Source: Candidatus Rokuibacteriota bacterium
Lineage (GTDB): Bacteria > Methylomirabilota > Methylomirabilia > Rokubacteriales > CSP1-6
Direction of reading: 5' to 3'
Length of the DNA: 64,000 nucleotides
NCBI GenBank assembly: GCA_003220495.1
Contig: QHSP01000034.1
Location: forward strand, 1-64,000
In this document: in pieces, positions 7,994 through 16,880 of the stretch
How positions within the stretch are numbered: the stretch's first letter is position 1
Layout: every line of letters starts with the position of its first letter
Position numbers and translations under genes: made by a program
The notes under the pieces: model-generated
Database searches by the model: none
Told to the model about the DNA's origin: nothing
What the model saw: the letters and a program-made list of their open reading frames with translations, nothing else

Positions 7994-9119
7994 GCAGTCG
8001 CTCTTCCCGAAGATCACCGAGCAGGGCCTGGACGACCTGCGCCGCCGCATCGGCGTCAAGATCACCGACACGCTCGAGCCCTGGTGCCACGAGGCCACGC
8101 GCGACAACATCCGCCACTACGCGCACGGGATCGGGGACGACAACCCGCTCTGGTGCGATCCCGAGTACGCGGCCGGCACGCGCTGGGGTGGCGTGCTGGC
8201 GCCGCCGAGCTTTCTCTTCGCGACGAGCCGGATCATCTCGGGCTACGTCGGCGGGCTCCCGGGCGTGCACGCGATGTGGGCGGGCGCCGACTGGACGTGG
8301 CATCTGCCGGTGCACCGCAACGACACGGTCTCGACCGAGGCGTGGCTCAAGGAGTTGATCGAGCATCAGACGACGTTCGCCGGCCGTTCGATCCAGCAGG
8401 TCTATCACGTCGATTTCTTCAACCAGCGCGGCGACCTCGTGGCCGCTGCCGACAGCTGGTGCTTCCGCACCGATCGCGACCAGGCGCGCGAAGCCGGGAC
8501 CAAGTACACCGCGGTGAAGGCGAAGCCGCCAAAGCGCTACACGGACGAGGAGCTCGCCGACGTCTATCGGCTCTATGCGACCGAGCAGATTCGCGGGCCC
8601 GTCGCGCGGTACTGGGACGACGTGCGCGAGGGCGACCGACTGCCTACCATGGCGAAGGGGCCAATGACGGTGACGGGCTTCATCGCCTACGCCCAGGGCT
8701 GGGGCGGCCTCTACATCCGGGCGAACAAGCTCGCGTGGAAGCAGGTCCACCGTCATTCGGGCCTTGGGATCAAGAACCGGTTCGGGATCCCCGACTGCCC
8801 GGAGCGCGTCCACTGGGAGCAGGAGTTCGCGACCCTGGTCGGCGCGCCCGGCGCGTACGACTACGGCCCCGAGCGATGCTCGTGGCTGACTCACCATCTG
8901 ACCAACTGGATGGCCGACGACGGGTTCCTCCGCCGCGCGCACTGCAAGATCCGCCGCCACAACCCCGAGGGCGACACCTTGCGGATCGACGGCAGCGTGA
9001 CGAAGAAGCTCGTCGAGAACGGCCGCCACCTCGTCGAGATCGAGCAGGAAGCGCGCAATCAGGACGGCGAGCTCTCGGTGCTGGGCAGCGGCGTCGTCGA
9101 GCTGCCCAAGCGCGGCTGA
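7983..9119 (+). CDS. MaoC/FAS1-like dehydratase domain protein
   Basis: A 378-residue double-hotdog protein. The N-terminal half (about 20-150) is a FAS1-like dehydratase domain with GIGDDNPLWCDPEYAAGTRWGGVLAPPSF, and the second half continues as a MaoC-like domain. Such proteins hydrate or dehydrate acyl-CoA intermediates, as in mesaconyl-CoA hydratase-type and 3-hydroxyacyl dehydratase families. It overlaps the upstream ligase by 11 bp and is followed after 12 bp by another ligase, so all three probably act on one acid-degradation route. Confidence 0.85.
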   Translation: MPREQSLFPKITEQGLDDLRRRIGVKITDTLEPWCHEATRDNIRHYAHGIGDDNPLWCDPEYAAGTRWGGVLAPPSFLFATSRIISGYVGGLPGVHAMWAGADWTWHLPVHRNDTVSTEAWLKELIEHQTTFAGRSIQQVYHVDFFNQRGDLVAAADSWCFRTDRDQAREAGTKYTAVKAKPPKRYTDEELADVYRLYATEQIRGPVARYWDDVREGDRLPTMAKGPMTVTGFIAYAQGWGGLYIRANKLAWKQVHRHSGLGIKNRFGIPDCPERVHWEQEFATLVGAPGAYDYGPERCSWLTHHLTNWMADDGFLRRAHCKIRRHNPEGDTLRIDGSVTKKLVENGRHLVEIEQEARNQDGELSVLGSGVVELPKRG

Positions 9120-9131
9120 GCGCGGCTCGCG

Positions 9132-10760
9132 ATGGACCCGCGCGCGGTCACCCGCTTCGGCGATCTGACCGACGCCGCCGCCGCGTGGTGGGGCGACCGC
9201 GAGGCGTTGGTCTTTCGCGATAGCCGCTACACGTTCCGTCAGATCGCCACCGAAGTCGATCGCGTCGCGCGCGGCTTGATCCACGTCGGGGTCCGCCCGG
9301 GCGAGAAGGTCGCGATCTGGCTGCTCAACTGCCCGGAATGGATCTTCGCGATGTTCGCCCTGGCCAAGATCGGCGCCGTCCACGTGCCGATCAATACGCG
9401 ATTCAGGACCGTGGACCTCGGCCTGGTCCTCGAGCGGTCGAGCGCGACGACCGTGATCACCCACGACGTTTCCGGGCCCGTCGACTATCTGGGGATGATT
9501 CGTGAGCTCGTCGACTTCGACGACCCGAGCGGCGACCGTCGCGTGCGAAGCGCGCGGCTGCCCGATCTCGAGCGTGTGATCGTCGTGAGCGACAGGAGAT
9601 ATCCCGGCGCCTGGAGCTGGCCCGACCTGCTGGCGTCGGCAAGCACGGTGCCGCCGGCGACGCTGGCCGCTCGGGAGTCGGCGGTCCGCCCGACAGACAC
9701 GGTGTTCATCATGTACACGTCGGGGACGACCGGATTCCCGAAGGGTGTGATGCGCGACCACACGATGCTCGCGCATCTGGCCGACCGCTATCGCCGTCTC
9801 CAGTCAACCGAGCGCGACGTCTTCGTCAACTATCTACCGCTCTTCCACATCTTTGGGTACATCGAGGGGCCGCTCGGCTCGATGCTCACGGGCTACCGGC
9901 AGATCCTCACCGACACGTTCGATCCCGACGAGACGCTCGACCTCGTGGAGCGCGAGGGGGCCACGCACATCGACGGCTTCGACACCCACCTGAAGCTCCT
10001 GATCGACGCCCAGGAAGCCCGGCCGCGCAATCTGTCGACCTTGCGCACGGGCGTGATCGCGGGCGGCGCCGCGAGCGCGACGCCACTCGTGTATCGCGCC
10101 CGCAAGGTGCTGGCGCCGCTGCGCCATCTGACCGCGTACGGTATGACCGAGGTCGGCGCGACGATCTCGCTGTCGTTCCTCGACTCGACGGAGGAGCAGG
10201 CGTGCGAAGCCTCAGGCGCTCCGTGCGAGGGCTTCGAGGTCCGCGTGATTGATCCCGACACCGGGCTTGATCAGCCCCGTGGCACGCCGGGCGAGGTCGT
10301 GGTGCGGACGCGCTATCTGATGCAGGGCTACTACCGAGATCCCGAGGCGACCGCGCGCGCGATCGACACCGAAGGATGGTTCCACACCGGTGACGCCGGC
10401 ATCCTGCGCGCGGACGGCCACCTTCGCTTCGTCGGTCGCTACAAGGACATGATCAAGGTCGGCGGCGAGAACGTCGACCCGACGGAGGTCGAGAGCTATC
10501 TGAGCACCTACCCGGGCGTGAGCCAGGCAGCCTTCGTCAGCTATCCGGAGGCGCGACTCGGCGAGGTCGGTGTCGCCTTCGTCCAGGTCGTCCCCGGCGC
10601 CAGCGTGGATCCGGATGGCTTGATCGCGTTCTGTCGCGGCCGGATCGCGAGCTTCAAGATCCCGCGGCACGTGCTCATCGTCGACGAGCTGCCGATGACG
10701 TCGAGCGGCAAGGTGCAGAAGGCGCGGCTGCGCGAGGTGGCCCGCGAGCGACTCGGCTGA
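9132..10760 (+). CDS. Long/medium-chain-type acyl-CoA ligase (AMP-binding)
   Basis: A 542-residue FadD-like ligase with the complete ANL motif set: MYTSGTTGFPKGVMRDH (P-loop), AYGMTEVG, GWFHTGDAGILRADGHLRFVGRYKDMIKVGGENVDP (hinge region), and PMTSSGKVQKARLRE with the catalytic lysine. Unlike the first ligase of this operon its P-loop is canonical. Third gene of the 6431-10760 operon. An aromatic or branched acid substrate is possible; the sequence does not decide. Confidence 0.9.
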   Translation: MDPRAVTRFGDLTDAAAAWWGDREALVFRDSRYTFRQIATEVDRVARGLIHVGVRPGEKVAIWLLNCPEWIFAMFALAKIGAVHVPINTRFRTVDLGLVLERSSATTVITHDVSGPVDYLGMIRELVDFDDPSGDRRVRSARLPDLERVIVVSDRRYPGAWSWPDLLASASTVPPATLAARESAVRPTDTVFIMYTSGTTGFPKGVMRDHTMLAHLADRYRRLQSTERDVFVNYLPLFHIFGYIEGPLGSMLTGYRQILTDTFDPDETLDLVEREGATHIDGFDTHLKLLIDAQEARPRNLSTLRTGVIAGGAASATPLVYRARKVLAPLRHLTAYGMTEVGATISLSFLDSTEEQACEASGAPCEGFEVRVIDPDTGLDQPRGTPGEVVVRTRYLMQGYYRDPEATARAIDTEGWFHTGDAGILRADGHLRFVGRYKDMIKVGGENVDPTEVESYLSTYPGVSQAAFVSYPEARLGEVGVAFVQVVPGASVDPDGLIAFCRGRIASFKIPRHVLIVDELPMTSSGKVQKARLREVARERLG

Positions 10761-10773
10761 TGTCTCGCCGGAG

Positions 10774-11052
10774 CTACTTCGCCGGGCCCGACGTGTAGCC
10801 CCGCTCCGTCATGCAGCGCCGGTAGCGGTCCTGATTGACCGTCTCGACCGGCCCTCCCGGGCCCGACGTCACGCGCTTGGCTTGGGTCAGACAGTCCAGC
10901 GTATCGCGGCCGCGCTGCTGCTCGGTGACGCCGGGCTTCGTCCACGTGTCGCCGCCGGACGCGGCGCAGCCGGTGAGCCACTGGATCAGGAGCAGCGAGA
11001 GGGCGACGGCGGCACCCGTGCGTCGGCCCGCGGAACGAACCGTACTCAACAT
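10774..11052 (-). CDS. Small lipoprotein of unknown function
   Basis: A 92-residue protein starting MLSTVRSAGRR, with a hydrophobic stretch ending in the lipobox LTGC, so it is predicted to be lipidated at Cys31. The mature part is polar, with two cysteines (DCLTQAK and RRCMTERGY) that could form a disulfide. The RYRRCMTERGY ending resembles small lipoproteins seen in many proteobacterial-like genomes, whose function is unknown. The start lies inside the tail of the decayed HxlR gene. Confidence 0.65.
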   Translation of the reverse strand: MLSTVRSAGRRTGAAVALSLLLIQWLTGCAASGGDTWTKPGVTEQQRGRDTLDCLTQAKRVTSGPGGPVETVNQDRYRRCMTERGYTSGPAK

Positions 11053-11406
11053 CGGGCTCCACGCGAACCAGCGTGGGAATGCGCGCACGCGCACGTCGAC
11101 CTCGAACCTCGGATGCTGATACGCTGAAGCTCGCGCCCGGCGTTGGTGAGGTGGTATTCGACGTGGCGGGTGGGATGCGTCCGCCGGACGATCACCCCGG
11201 TCTGCTCGAGACGCCGCAGGCGCTCCACCAGCAGCGCGCGTGAGACGCTCGGCAGGCTTCGGTCGAGCTCGTCGAAGTGGTGGACCCCGTCGAGCAGCTC
11301 GCGAACGATCAGCAGTCCAGCGGTCGGCGAGGATCTCCGTGGCTCGGGCGATCGGGCAATACTGGCCATACTCCCACACAGGCTCCCCCCAATCCGGTGG
11401 GTTCAC
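11046..11406 (-). pseudogene. HxlR-family winged-helix regulator, frameshifted and truncated
   Basis: The first frame gives the family N-terminus EYGQYCPIARATEILADRWT, then a 2-nt loss near 11313 shifts to a second frame that continues LLIVRELLDGVHHFDELDR and RALLVERLRRLEQTGVI through the wing HVEYHLTNAGREL. The usual C-terminal dimer helices after this point are missing. Joined, the pieces recreate an HxlR DNA-binding domain with its conserved cysteine. Two lesions make a simple sequencing error less likely. Confidence 0.75.
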
Positions 11407-11560
11407 CGGTTCGCTTATTGTACTAGTCGCTGATGTTCATCAGGGTCCAGGCACTCGGCATCGAGCTCGGAGCTCTCGGAGCTCGCTGCCTGGACGCCCA
11501 GCAGTCGGCGCTCAAGCGCACCGAGCGCGGGAACAGGGCAGGTCCTGCAGTACTGACGGA

Positions 11561-11587
11561 CGGGGGGAGCGTCGGTCGCTCCCCCCG
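11561..11587. terminator. Strong GC hairpin downstream of degP-like gene
   Basis: A perfect 11-bp stem, CGGGGGGAGCG with CGCTCCCCCCG, around the loop TCGGT, lies 9 bp past the stop of the DegP-like gene. There is no U-tract on either strand, so it may be a rho-dependent or mRNA-stabilising 3' hairpin rather than a classical intrinsic terminator. Confidence 0.5.
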
Positions 11588-11595
11588 ATTTCGAG

Positions 11596-13086
11596 CTAGA
11601 CGGCGGGAACGGCCACGTACATCGTCTGGCCGTCGCGATTCACGAGCAGCACCATCGGCTCGTTCTTGGCCTGCTTGTCGACTCGCGTCGTGAGGTCCTC
11701 GACGGTACGGACGGGCTGCCGGTTGATCTCGACGATCACGTCGCCGGCGCGGATGCCGGCCTCGGCCGCGCGACCACCTTCGACCACCTCACGCACGAGC
11801 ACGCCTTCCTTCACCTTGAGCCCGAGCTCACGGGCCATTGGCGGAGTCAGCGGCTGGACCGAGAGGCCCAGCTTGCCCTTGCCCTCGGTTTCGGCCAACT
11901 TGGCGGGCGACTCGTCCTGGAGTCGGCCGATGTTCGCGTTGAGCCGCAGCTCCCGGCCTTCCCGCATCACAACCATCGGCACGTCCTTGCCGACGGGCAC
12001 GTCGGCTACGAGGCCCGGCAGATCGGTTGCCTTCGCGACCTTCTTGCCGTTGAACTCGACGATCACGTCACCGGCCTTGATGCCGGCCTTGTCAGCCGGA
12101 GAGCCCGCGGTCACCGCCGAGACGAGCGCTCCCGTGTTGTCATCGCGCTTGAAGCTCTTGGCGAGCTCGCGGGTCAGCGGCTGGATCGACACGCCCAGCC
12201 AGCCTCGCTCGACCTTGCCGTGATCGGCGAGCTGCGTGATCACCGTCTTGGCCAGGCTTGACGGCACCGCGAAGCCGATGCCGACCGAGCCGCCACCGCG
12301 GCTGAAGATCGCGGTATTGATGCCGATGACCTCGCCCCGGGCGTTGATCAAGGGACCACCGCTGTTGCCCGGATTGATCGACGCGTCGGTCTGGATGAAG
12401 TTGTCGTACGGCCCGCTCCCGATGACCCGGCCGGTCGCGCTCACGATCCCGGTGGTCACGGTCTGCTCGAGCCCGAACGGATTGCCGATGGCCATCACCG
12501 GCTCACCCACCTGAAGCGCCGTCGAATCGCCGAGGGGGATCACCGGCAACCCGGTGGCGTCGACCTTCAGGAGGGCGAGATCGGTCTTCGAGTCTCTGCC
12601 CACCACCTTGGCGGGTAGCTCGCGCCCGTCGTCGAGCTTCACCTGGATGTCGGTGGCGTTCTCGACGACGTGGTTGTTGGTGACGATGTAGCCGTTCGCG
12701 TTCAGCACGAAGCCCGATCCGGCGGCCCGAACAGGACGGCGCGAGCCCTCGTCGAAGAAGCGCTTGAAGAAATCATCGAAGGAACGCTCGTCGGGGCGGC
12801 CTCTGAACTGCGGCGGCACTTGCGTCTGCGGCGGCGCTTGCATTTGGGCCTCGGCGTTGAGCTTGGCGCTGACGTTCACGACCGCGGGTTTCGCCTCCTT
12901 GCTGAGACGCACCCAGTCCGGCGCCTGGACCATGACGGTCTGGACGCCCGCGCGATGCTCGGTCCAGAGCGGCGCTGAAGACGCGCTCGTGAAGCCGAGA
13001 TGGGGCAGCAGGCCCACCAGGCCCGCGACCGCGACCAGCGCGACGATGGGCGCCGCCAAGCGTTGACGCCTCTTCGAAAGATTCAT
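11596..13086 (-). CDS. DegP/HtrA-type periplasmic serine endoprotease
   Basis: A 496-residue Do-family protease: signal/anchor segment at about 10-32, trypsin-like domain with the triad His in [10 protein letters not shown], Asp in [12 protein letters not shown] and Ser in [11 protein letters not shown], then two PDZ domains, the second ending near [11 protein letters not shown] 13086 is favoured by GGAGAGG just upstream. It degrades or refolds misfolded envelope proteins. It lies downstream of and in the same direction as the two-component genes at 13224-15295, a layout that recalls stress-controlled degP loci, so control by that pair is a plausible inference. Confidence 0.92.
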   Translation of the reverse strand: MNLSKRRQRLAAPIVALVAVAGLVGLLPHLGFTSASSAPLWTEHRAGVQTVMVQAPDWVRLSKEAKPAVVNVSAKLNAEAQMQAPPQTQVPPQFRGRPDERSFDDFFKRFFDEGSRRPVRAAGSGFVLNANGYIVTNNHVVENATDIQVKLDDGRELPAKVVGRDSKTDLALLKVDATGLPVIPLGDSTALQVGEPVMAIGNPFGLEQTVTTGIVSATGRVIGSGPYDNFIQTDASINPGNSGGPLINARGEVIGINTAIFSRGGGSVGIGFAVPSSLAKTVITQLADHGKVERGWLGVSIQPLTRELAKSFKRDDNTGALVSAVTAGSPADKAGIKAGDVIVEFNGKKVAKATDLPGLVADVPVGKDVPMVVMREGRELRLNANIGRLQDESPAKLAETEGKGKLGLSVQPLTPPMARELGLKVKEGVLVREVVEGGRAAEAGIRAGDVIVEINRQPVRTVEDLTTRVDKQAKNEPMVLLVNRDGQTMYVAVPAV

Positions 13087-13223
13087 GCGACCCTCTCCGT
13101 GTTCGTTCATTTCTTGAGCTCCTCGTACGACGTTGTCCGAGTCACGAAATTCACCATAGCGAATGGACGTAAGGCCGCCGTGAGACGTGAATGAGAAGCC
13201 TCTTAGGCCGGGCGATCGGCAGG

Positions 13224-14615
13224 CTACGCGGCGGGCAGGCGGATCGTGAAGCGGCTGCCACCACCGGGGCGATGGTCGACCTCGAGCGTGCCAGCGTGGG
13301 CCAGGACGATCGAGCGCGCGATGGCCAGGCCGAGCCCGCTCCCACCGGTGTCGCGGCTCCGCCCGGCGTCCAGGCGCACGAAGGGCTCGAAGATGCGCCG
13401 GGCGTCCGCCGGGTCGATTCCGATGCCGGTGTCCTCGACGGCGAGCGCCGCGCCCTCGCGCGATCGCTCCAGCGAGATGACCACGCTGCCGCCGGCCGGC
13501 GTGTACTTGACGGCGTTGTCCACCAGATTCAGCAGCGCGCGCCGGAGCGCGGCGGCATCGCCCTGCACCATCGCGGGCGCCGTCGCCCCCATGCTCACCG
13601 TGACGCCCTTGCCCTTGGCCAGACGTACGCCGAGCTCGAGCGCTTCGAGGCACACGGACTCGAGATCCACGGGTTGGCGGGTCGCTGTGAGGCCAACCGT
13701 GGATCGCGAGAGGAGCAGCAGGTCCTCGGCGAGCCGGATGAGCTGGTCGACCTCCTCGATGCTCGAGGCGAGGACGCGACGATATTCGTCCGGTGAGCGC
13801 GGCGCGCGGAGCGCGATCTCGATGCCGCCCCGGAGGGCGGTGAGCGGCGTCCGCAGCTCGTGCGCTGCGTCGGCGGTGAAGCGCTGCATCTCGCCGAAGG
13901 CGGCCTCGAGCCGGGCGAGCATCGCGTTGAGCGTGTCCGCGAGCCGATCGATCTCGTCCTGCGTCCCCCGACGCTCGAGGCGGCGGCTGAGGTCCTCGGC
14001 GCTGATGCGGAGCGCGCCCTGCGACATGCGATCGACCGGCCGGAGTGCGCGGCGAGCCAGCAGCCAGCCGCCGACCGCCGAGAGCACCACGCCCAGCGGG
14101 ACGAGCACCGCCAGGGTCTCCACGTAACGGATCAAGGCCTGCCGCGTCCGGCGCAGCGGCATCGCCACCTGGACCAGATCGACCACGCGCCCGCCGCGCA
14201 CGACGGGCATCGTGAGCAGGCGCGCCTGCTCACCCGTGGTGAGATCGACCGTCTCGAGCGTGGGCGCGCCGCGCAGCGCGTTGATGCGGGCTTCGCGCGA
14301 GAGCGGCAGCCCGGGCCGCAGCGCACGGGAGCGCACACGTCCTTCCGGGTCGAGGAGCTGCAGCAGGGCGTCGGCGAACTCCGAGCCGAGGAACTCGCGC
14401 ACGAGCGGCTCGAGATCGGCCGGCAACGGCGCGGCCGGGTCCGCCGGCGGCGCGTCGCGGAGCACGCCGGCCACGGTGAAGAGTGAGGCGTCGAGATCGT
14501 TGAAGAGATGCCAGCGCAGGAGCGAGTACGCGGCGACGCTGACCAGCAGCAAGATGGCCACGACCACGGCGGAGTACCAGAGCGTCAGTCGGGCTCGGAT
14601 CGAGAGCGGGCGCAT
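13224..14615 (-). CDS. HAMP-domain sensor histidine kinase
   Basis: A 463-residue EnvZ/CpxA/QseC-type kinase. TM1 is at about 10-32, a periplasmic loop of about 130 residues follows, TM2 is at about 165-187, then HAMP, an HisKA domain with [15 protein letters not shown] (phospho-His), and an HATPase_c domain with NLVDNAVKY (N box), DTGIGI (G1) and [11 protein letters not shown] (G2). All catalytic motifs are intact. The start is 2 bp after the stop of the response regulator gene, so the two form an operon. Confidence 0.93.
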   Translation of the reverse strand: MRPLSIRARLTLWYSAVVVAILLLVSVAAYSLLRWHLFNDLDASLFTVAGVLRDAPPADPAAPLPADLEPLVREFLGSEFADALLQLLDPEGRVRSRALRPGLPLSREARINALRGAPTLETVDLTTGEQARLLTMPVVRGGRVVDLVQVAMPLRRTRQALIRYVETLAVLVPLGVVLSAVGGWLLARRALRPVDRMSQGALRISAEDLSRRLERRGTQDEIDRLADTLNAMLARLEAAFGEMQRFTADAAHELRTPLTALRGGIEIALRAPRSPDEYRRVLASSIEEVDQLIRLAEDLLLLSRSTVGLTATRQPVDLESVCLEALELGVRLAKGKGVTVSMGATAPAMVQGDAAALRRALLNLVDNAVKYTPAGGSVVISLERSREGAALAVEDTGIGIDPADARRIFEPFVRLDAGRSRDTGGSGLGLAIARSIVLAHAGTLEVDHRPGGGSRFTIRLPAA

Positions 14616-14617
14616 CG

Positions 14618-15295
14618 TCAGGCCTCGTCCTTCAAGACATAGCCGGCGCCGCGGATCGTGTGGAACAGCTTTCGCTCCTGCGGCCCGTCGATCTTACGGC
14701 GAAGGTAGCCGACGTACACGTCGACGATGTTGCTCTCCGGGTCGAAGTCGAGCCCCCACACGTGCTGCACCAGCATCGGGCGCGTCAGGATCCGTCCGGC
14801 GTTCCGCATGAAGTACTCGAGCAGCGCCCACTCTCGCGTGGTGAGCTCGACTCGACGGCCCGCACGCTCGACCTTGCGCGTGGCCGGGTCGAGCGTCAGG
14901 TCGGCCAGCCGGAGCACCGGGGCGCGCCGTTCCGAGCCGCGCCGGAACAGGGCACGCACCCGGGCCAGGAGCTCGTCGAAGGCGAACGGCTTGGCCAGGT
15001 AATCGTCGGCGCCGAGATCGAGCCCGGTCACCTTGTCGGCCACGCTGTCGCGCGCGGTGAGCATGATGACGGGCGAGTGCACACCCGCCTGGCGCGCGGC
15101 CTTGAGCACGGCGAAGCCGTCGCGCTTGGGCAGCATGACGTCGAGCACGATCAGATCGTAGGGGTCAGTCGCGAGGAGCAGGTCGAGCGCGCCGTCGCCA
15201 TCGGCGGCGGTCTCCACGGTGTGCCCCTCCTCTTCGAGTCCCTGGCGGATGAAGCCCAGGACCTTCCGATCGTCCTCAACCACGAGAATGCGCAT
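14618..15295 (-). CDS. OmpR/PhoB-family response regulator
   Basis: A 225-residue regulator: receiver domain (1-118) with acidic pair Glu7-Asp8-Asp9, phospho-acceptor Asp52 in LIVLDVMLP, Thr in MLTAR and Lys in AKPF; then a winged-helix DNA-binding domain (about 128-225) ending in the wing IRGAGYVLKDEA. First gene of a pair with the kinase and divergent from the methyltransferase at 15364. Its signal is unknown; the DegP-like neighbour hints at envelope stress. Confidence 0.93.
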   Translation of the reverse strand: MRILVVEDDRKVLGFIRQGLEEEGHTVETAADGDGALDLLLATDPYDLIVLDVMLPKRDGFAVLKAARQAGVHSPVIMLTARDSVADKVTGLDLGADDYLAKPFAFDELLARVRALFRRGSERRAPVLRLADLTLDPATRKVERAGRRVELTTREWALLEYFMRNAGRILTRPMLVQHVWGLDFDPESNIVDVYVGYLRRKIDGPQERKLFHTIRGAGYVLKDEA

Positions 15296-15363
15296 AGCGT
15301 GTCTGACTCATCGTACCTGCATCACGCCAGACGCAACTCGATTTGCGCCTGTAAACTAGCCGC

Positions 15364-16029
15364 ATGGATCCGCCCGCCGGAGACGGCTTGCTCACGCCCC
15401 TCGCGTACGCGCGCGAGGACGAATCGGCGGACGAGCGCTTCTATCTGATGCCGCGCAAGGTCGTGCACATCGACGACGGCGCGATCGCGGCGCTCGGCGC
15501 GCTCTACGCCGGCGTGCTGCCGGCCGGCGGCCGCCTGCTCGATTTGATGAGCAGCTGGCGCAGCCACCTGCCGCCAGACTTCCGCGCTCGCGAGGTAGTC
15601 GGGCTCGGCCTGAACGCCGAGGAGATGGCGGACAACCCGCAGCTGGCGGCCCATGTCGTTCACGACGTGAATCGTGAGGTGCGGCTGCCGTTCGGCGACG
15701 CGGAGTTCGACGGGGCGATGTGCGCCGTCTCGATCCAGTACGTCATTCATCCCGTGCGGCTCCTGCGAGAAGTCCGACGGGTGCTGCGGCCGGGCGCGCC
15801 GTTCGTCGTGTCGTTCTCGAACCGCTGCTTTCCGACCAAGGCGGTGGCCGTGTGGCTCGATACGAGCGACGAGCAGCACGTGCGGCTCGTCCGCAGCTAT
15901 TTCGGGGCCGCCGGCGGCTTCAGCGATGTGAAGGACGAAGACCGATCGCCCGGACGCGGCGATCCCCTGTACGTCGTCTGGGCGCGCGCGTCTTCGAGTA
16001 CCATCGAGGGGAGGCCGATGAGCCGATGA
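15364..16029 (+). CDS. Class I SAM-dependent methyltransferase-like protein
   Basis: A 221-residue protein with a Rossmann methyltransferase fold: LLDLMSSWRSHLP at motif I, VVGLGLNAEEM at motif II, FDGAMCAVSIQYVIHPVRLLREVRRVLRPGAPFVVSFSNR for motifs IV-VI. The glycine-rich motif I is degenerate (DLMSSWRSH), as in several Methyltransf_11-like families. It overlaps the dioxygenase gene as ATGA, so the two are translationally coupled. The substrate is unknown. Confidence 0.8.
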   Translation: MDPPAGDGLLTPLAYAREDESADERFYLMPRKVVHIDDGAIAALGALYAGVLPAGGRLLDLMSSWRSHLPPDFRAREVVGLGLNAEEMADNPQLAAHVVHDVNREVRLPFGDAEFDGAMCAVSIQYVIHPVRLLREVRRVLRPGAPFVVSFSNRCFPTKAVAVWLDTSDEQHVRLVRSYFGAAGGFSDVKDEDRSPGRGDPLYVVWARASSSTIEGRPMSR

Positions 16030-16853
16030 CCAGACTGGCGTCGTCCGCGGTCGAGCGCTACCACCGGGACGGCTTCCACTTCCCGGTGCCGGTCCTGACG
16101 CCGGGCGCGGCGCTCGGGCTTCGCCGGCGACTCGAGGCCGTCGAGGCCGAGCACGGTGGGCGACTCACCGGCGAGCTTCGCCACAAGCCGCATCTGCTCT
16201 TCACGTGGCTGGCCGACCTGGTGCGCCACCCGGCGATCCTCGATGCCGTCGAGGACGTGCTCGGCCCGAACCTGCTCGTCTGGAGCACGAGCTTCTTCAT
16301 CAAGGAGGCGCGCGATCCCGCGTACGTCTCCTGGCACCAGGACGCCACCTACTGGGGGCTGAGCGCGCCGGACGTCCTCACCGCGTGGGTCGCTTTCACC
16401 GACGCGACGGTCGAGAACGGCGCGATGCGGATGGTCCCGGGCTCGCACGCCGAGCAGCTCGAGCATCGCGACACGTTCGCAGCGCACAATCTGCTGTCGC
16501 GCGGTCAGGAGATCTCGGTCGAGGTCGACGAGACGCGCGGGGTCGACATCCTGCTGCGCGCCGGGGAAATGTCCCTGCACCACGTCCGGATGGTCCACGG
16601 CTCACCCGCCAATCGGTCGGACGACCGGCGCATCGGCTTCGCGATCCGCTACATCCCGACGTACGTGAGGCAGATCGCCGGCGACGGTGACAGCGCGATG
16701 CTCGTGCGCGGCGTCGACGACCACCACTACTTCGCGCCCGAGTATCCGCCGTCGTCCGACCTGGCCCCGGAGGCGCGCGCGCAGCACGCCGCGGTGATGG
16801 CGCAGTCGGCGAAGATCCTCTACCGCGGCACCGGGGTCGAGCGCTTCAGGTAG
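16026..16853 (+). CDS. Phytanoyl-CoA dioxygenase (PhyH) family protein
   Basis: A 275-residue Fe(II)/2-oxoglutarate oxygenase. The facial triad is visible as SWHQDATYWG (HxD, His about 104) and the distal His in LHHVRMVHGS, with the 2OG-binding Arg in ANRSDDRRIGFAIRY. Members hydroxylate small molecules; bacterial members include ectoine and natural-product hydroxylases. Coupled by ATGA to the upstream methyltransferase, suggesting hydroxylation and methylation of one metabolite. Confidence 0.87.
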   Translation: MTRLASSAVERYHRDGFHFPVPVLTPGAALGLRRRLEAVEAEHGGRLTGELRHKPHLLFTWLADLVRHPAILDAVEDVLGPNLLVWSTSFFIKEARDPAYVSWHQDATYWGLSAPDVLTAWVAFTDATVENGAMRMVPGSHAEQLEHRDTFAAHNLLSRGQEISVEVDETRGVDILLRAGEMSLHHVRMVHGSPANRSDDRRIGFAIRYIPTYVRQIAGDGDSAMLVRGVDDHHYFAPEYPPSSDLAPEARAQHAAVMAQSAKILYRGTGVERFR

Positions 16854-16880
16854 CGACGCGCTCGCCCCGGCGTCCGCCCG

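Noticed and set aside
11433-11595. Short plus-strand frame starting MFIRVQALG
   Set aside because: No homology beyond a few residues and it runs into the hairpin and the degP-like gene in antisense; at most a remnant.
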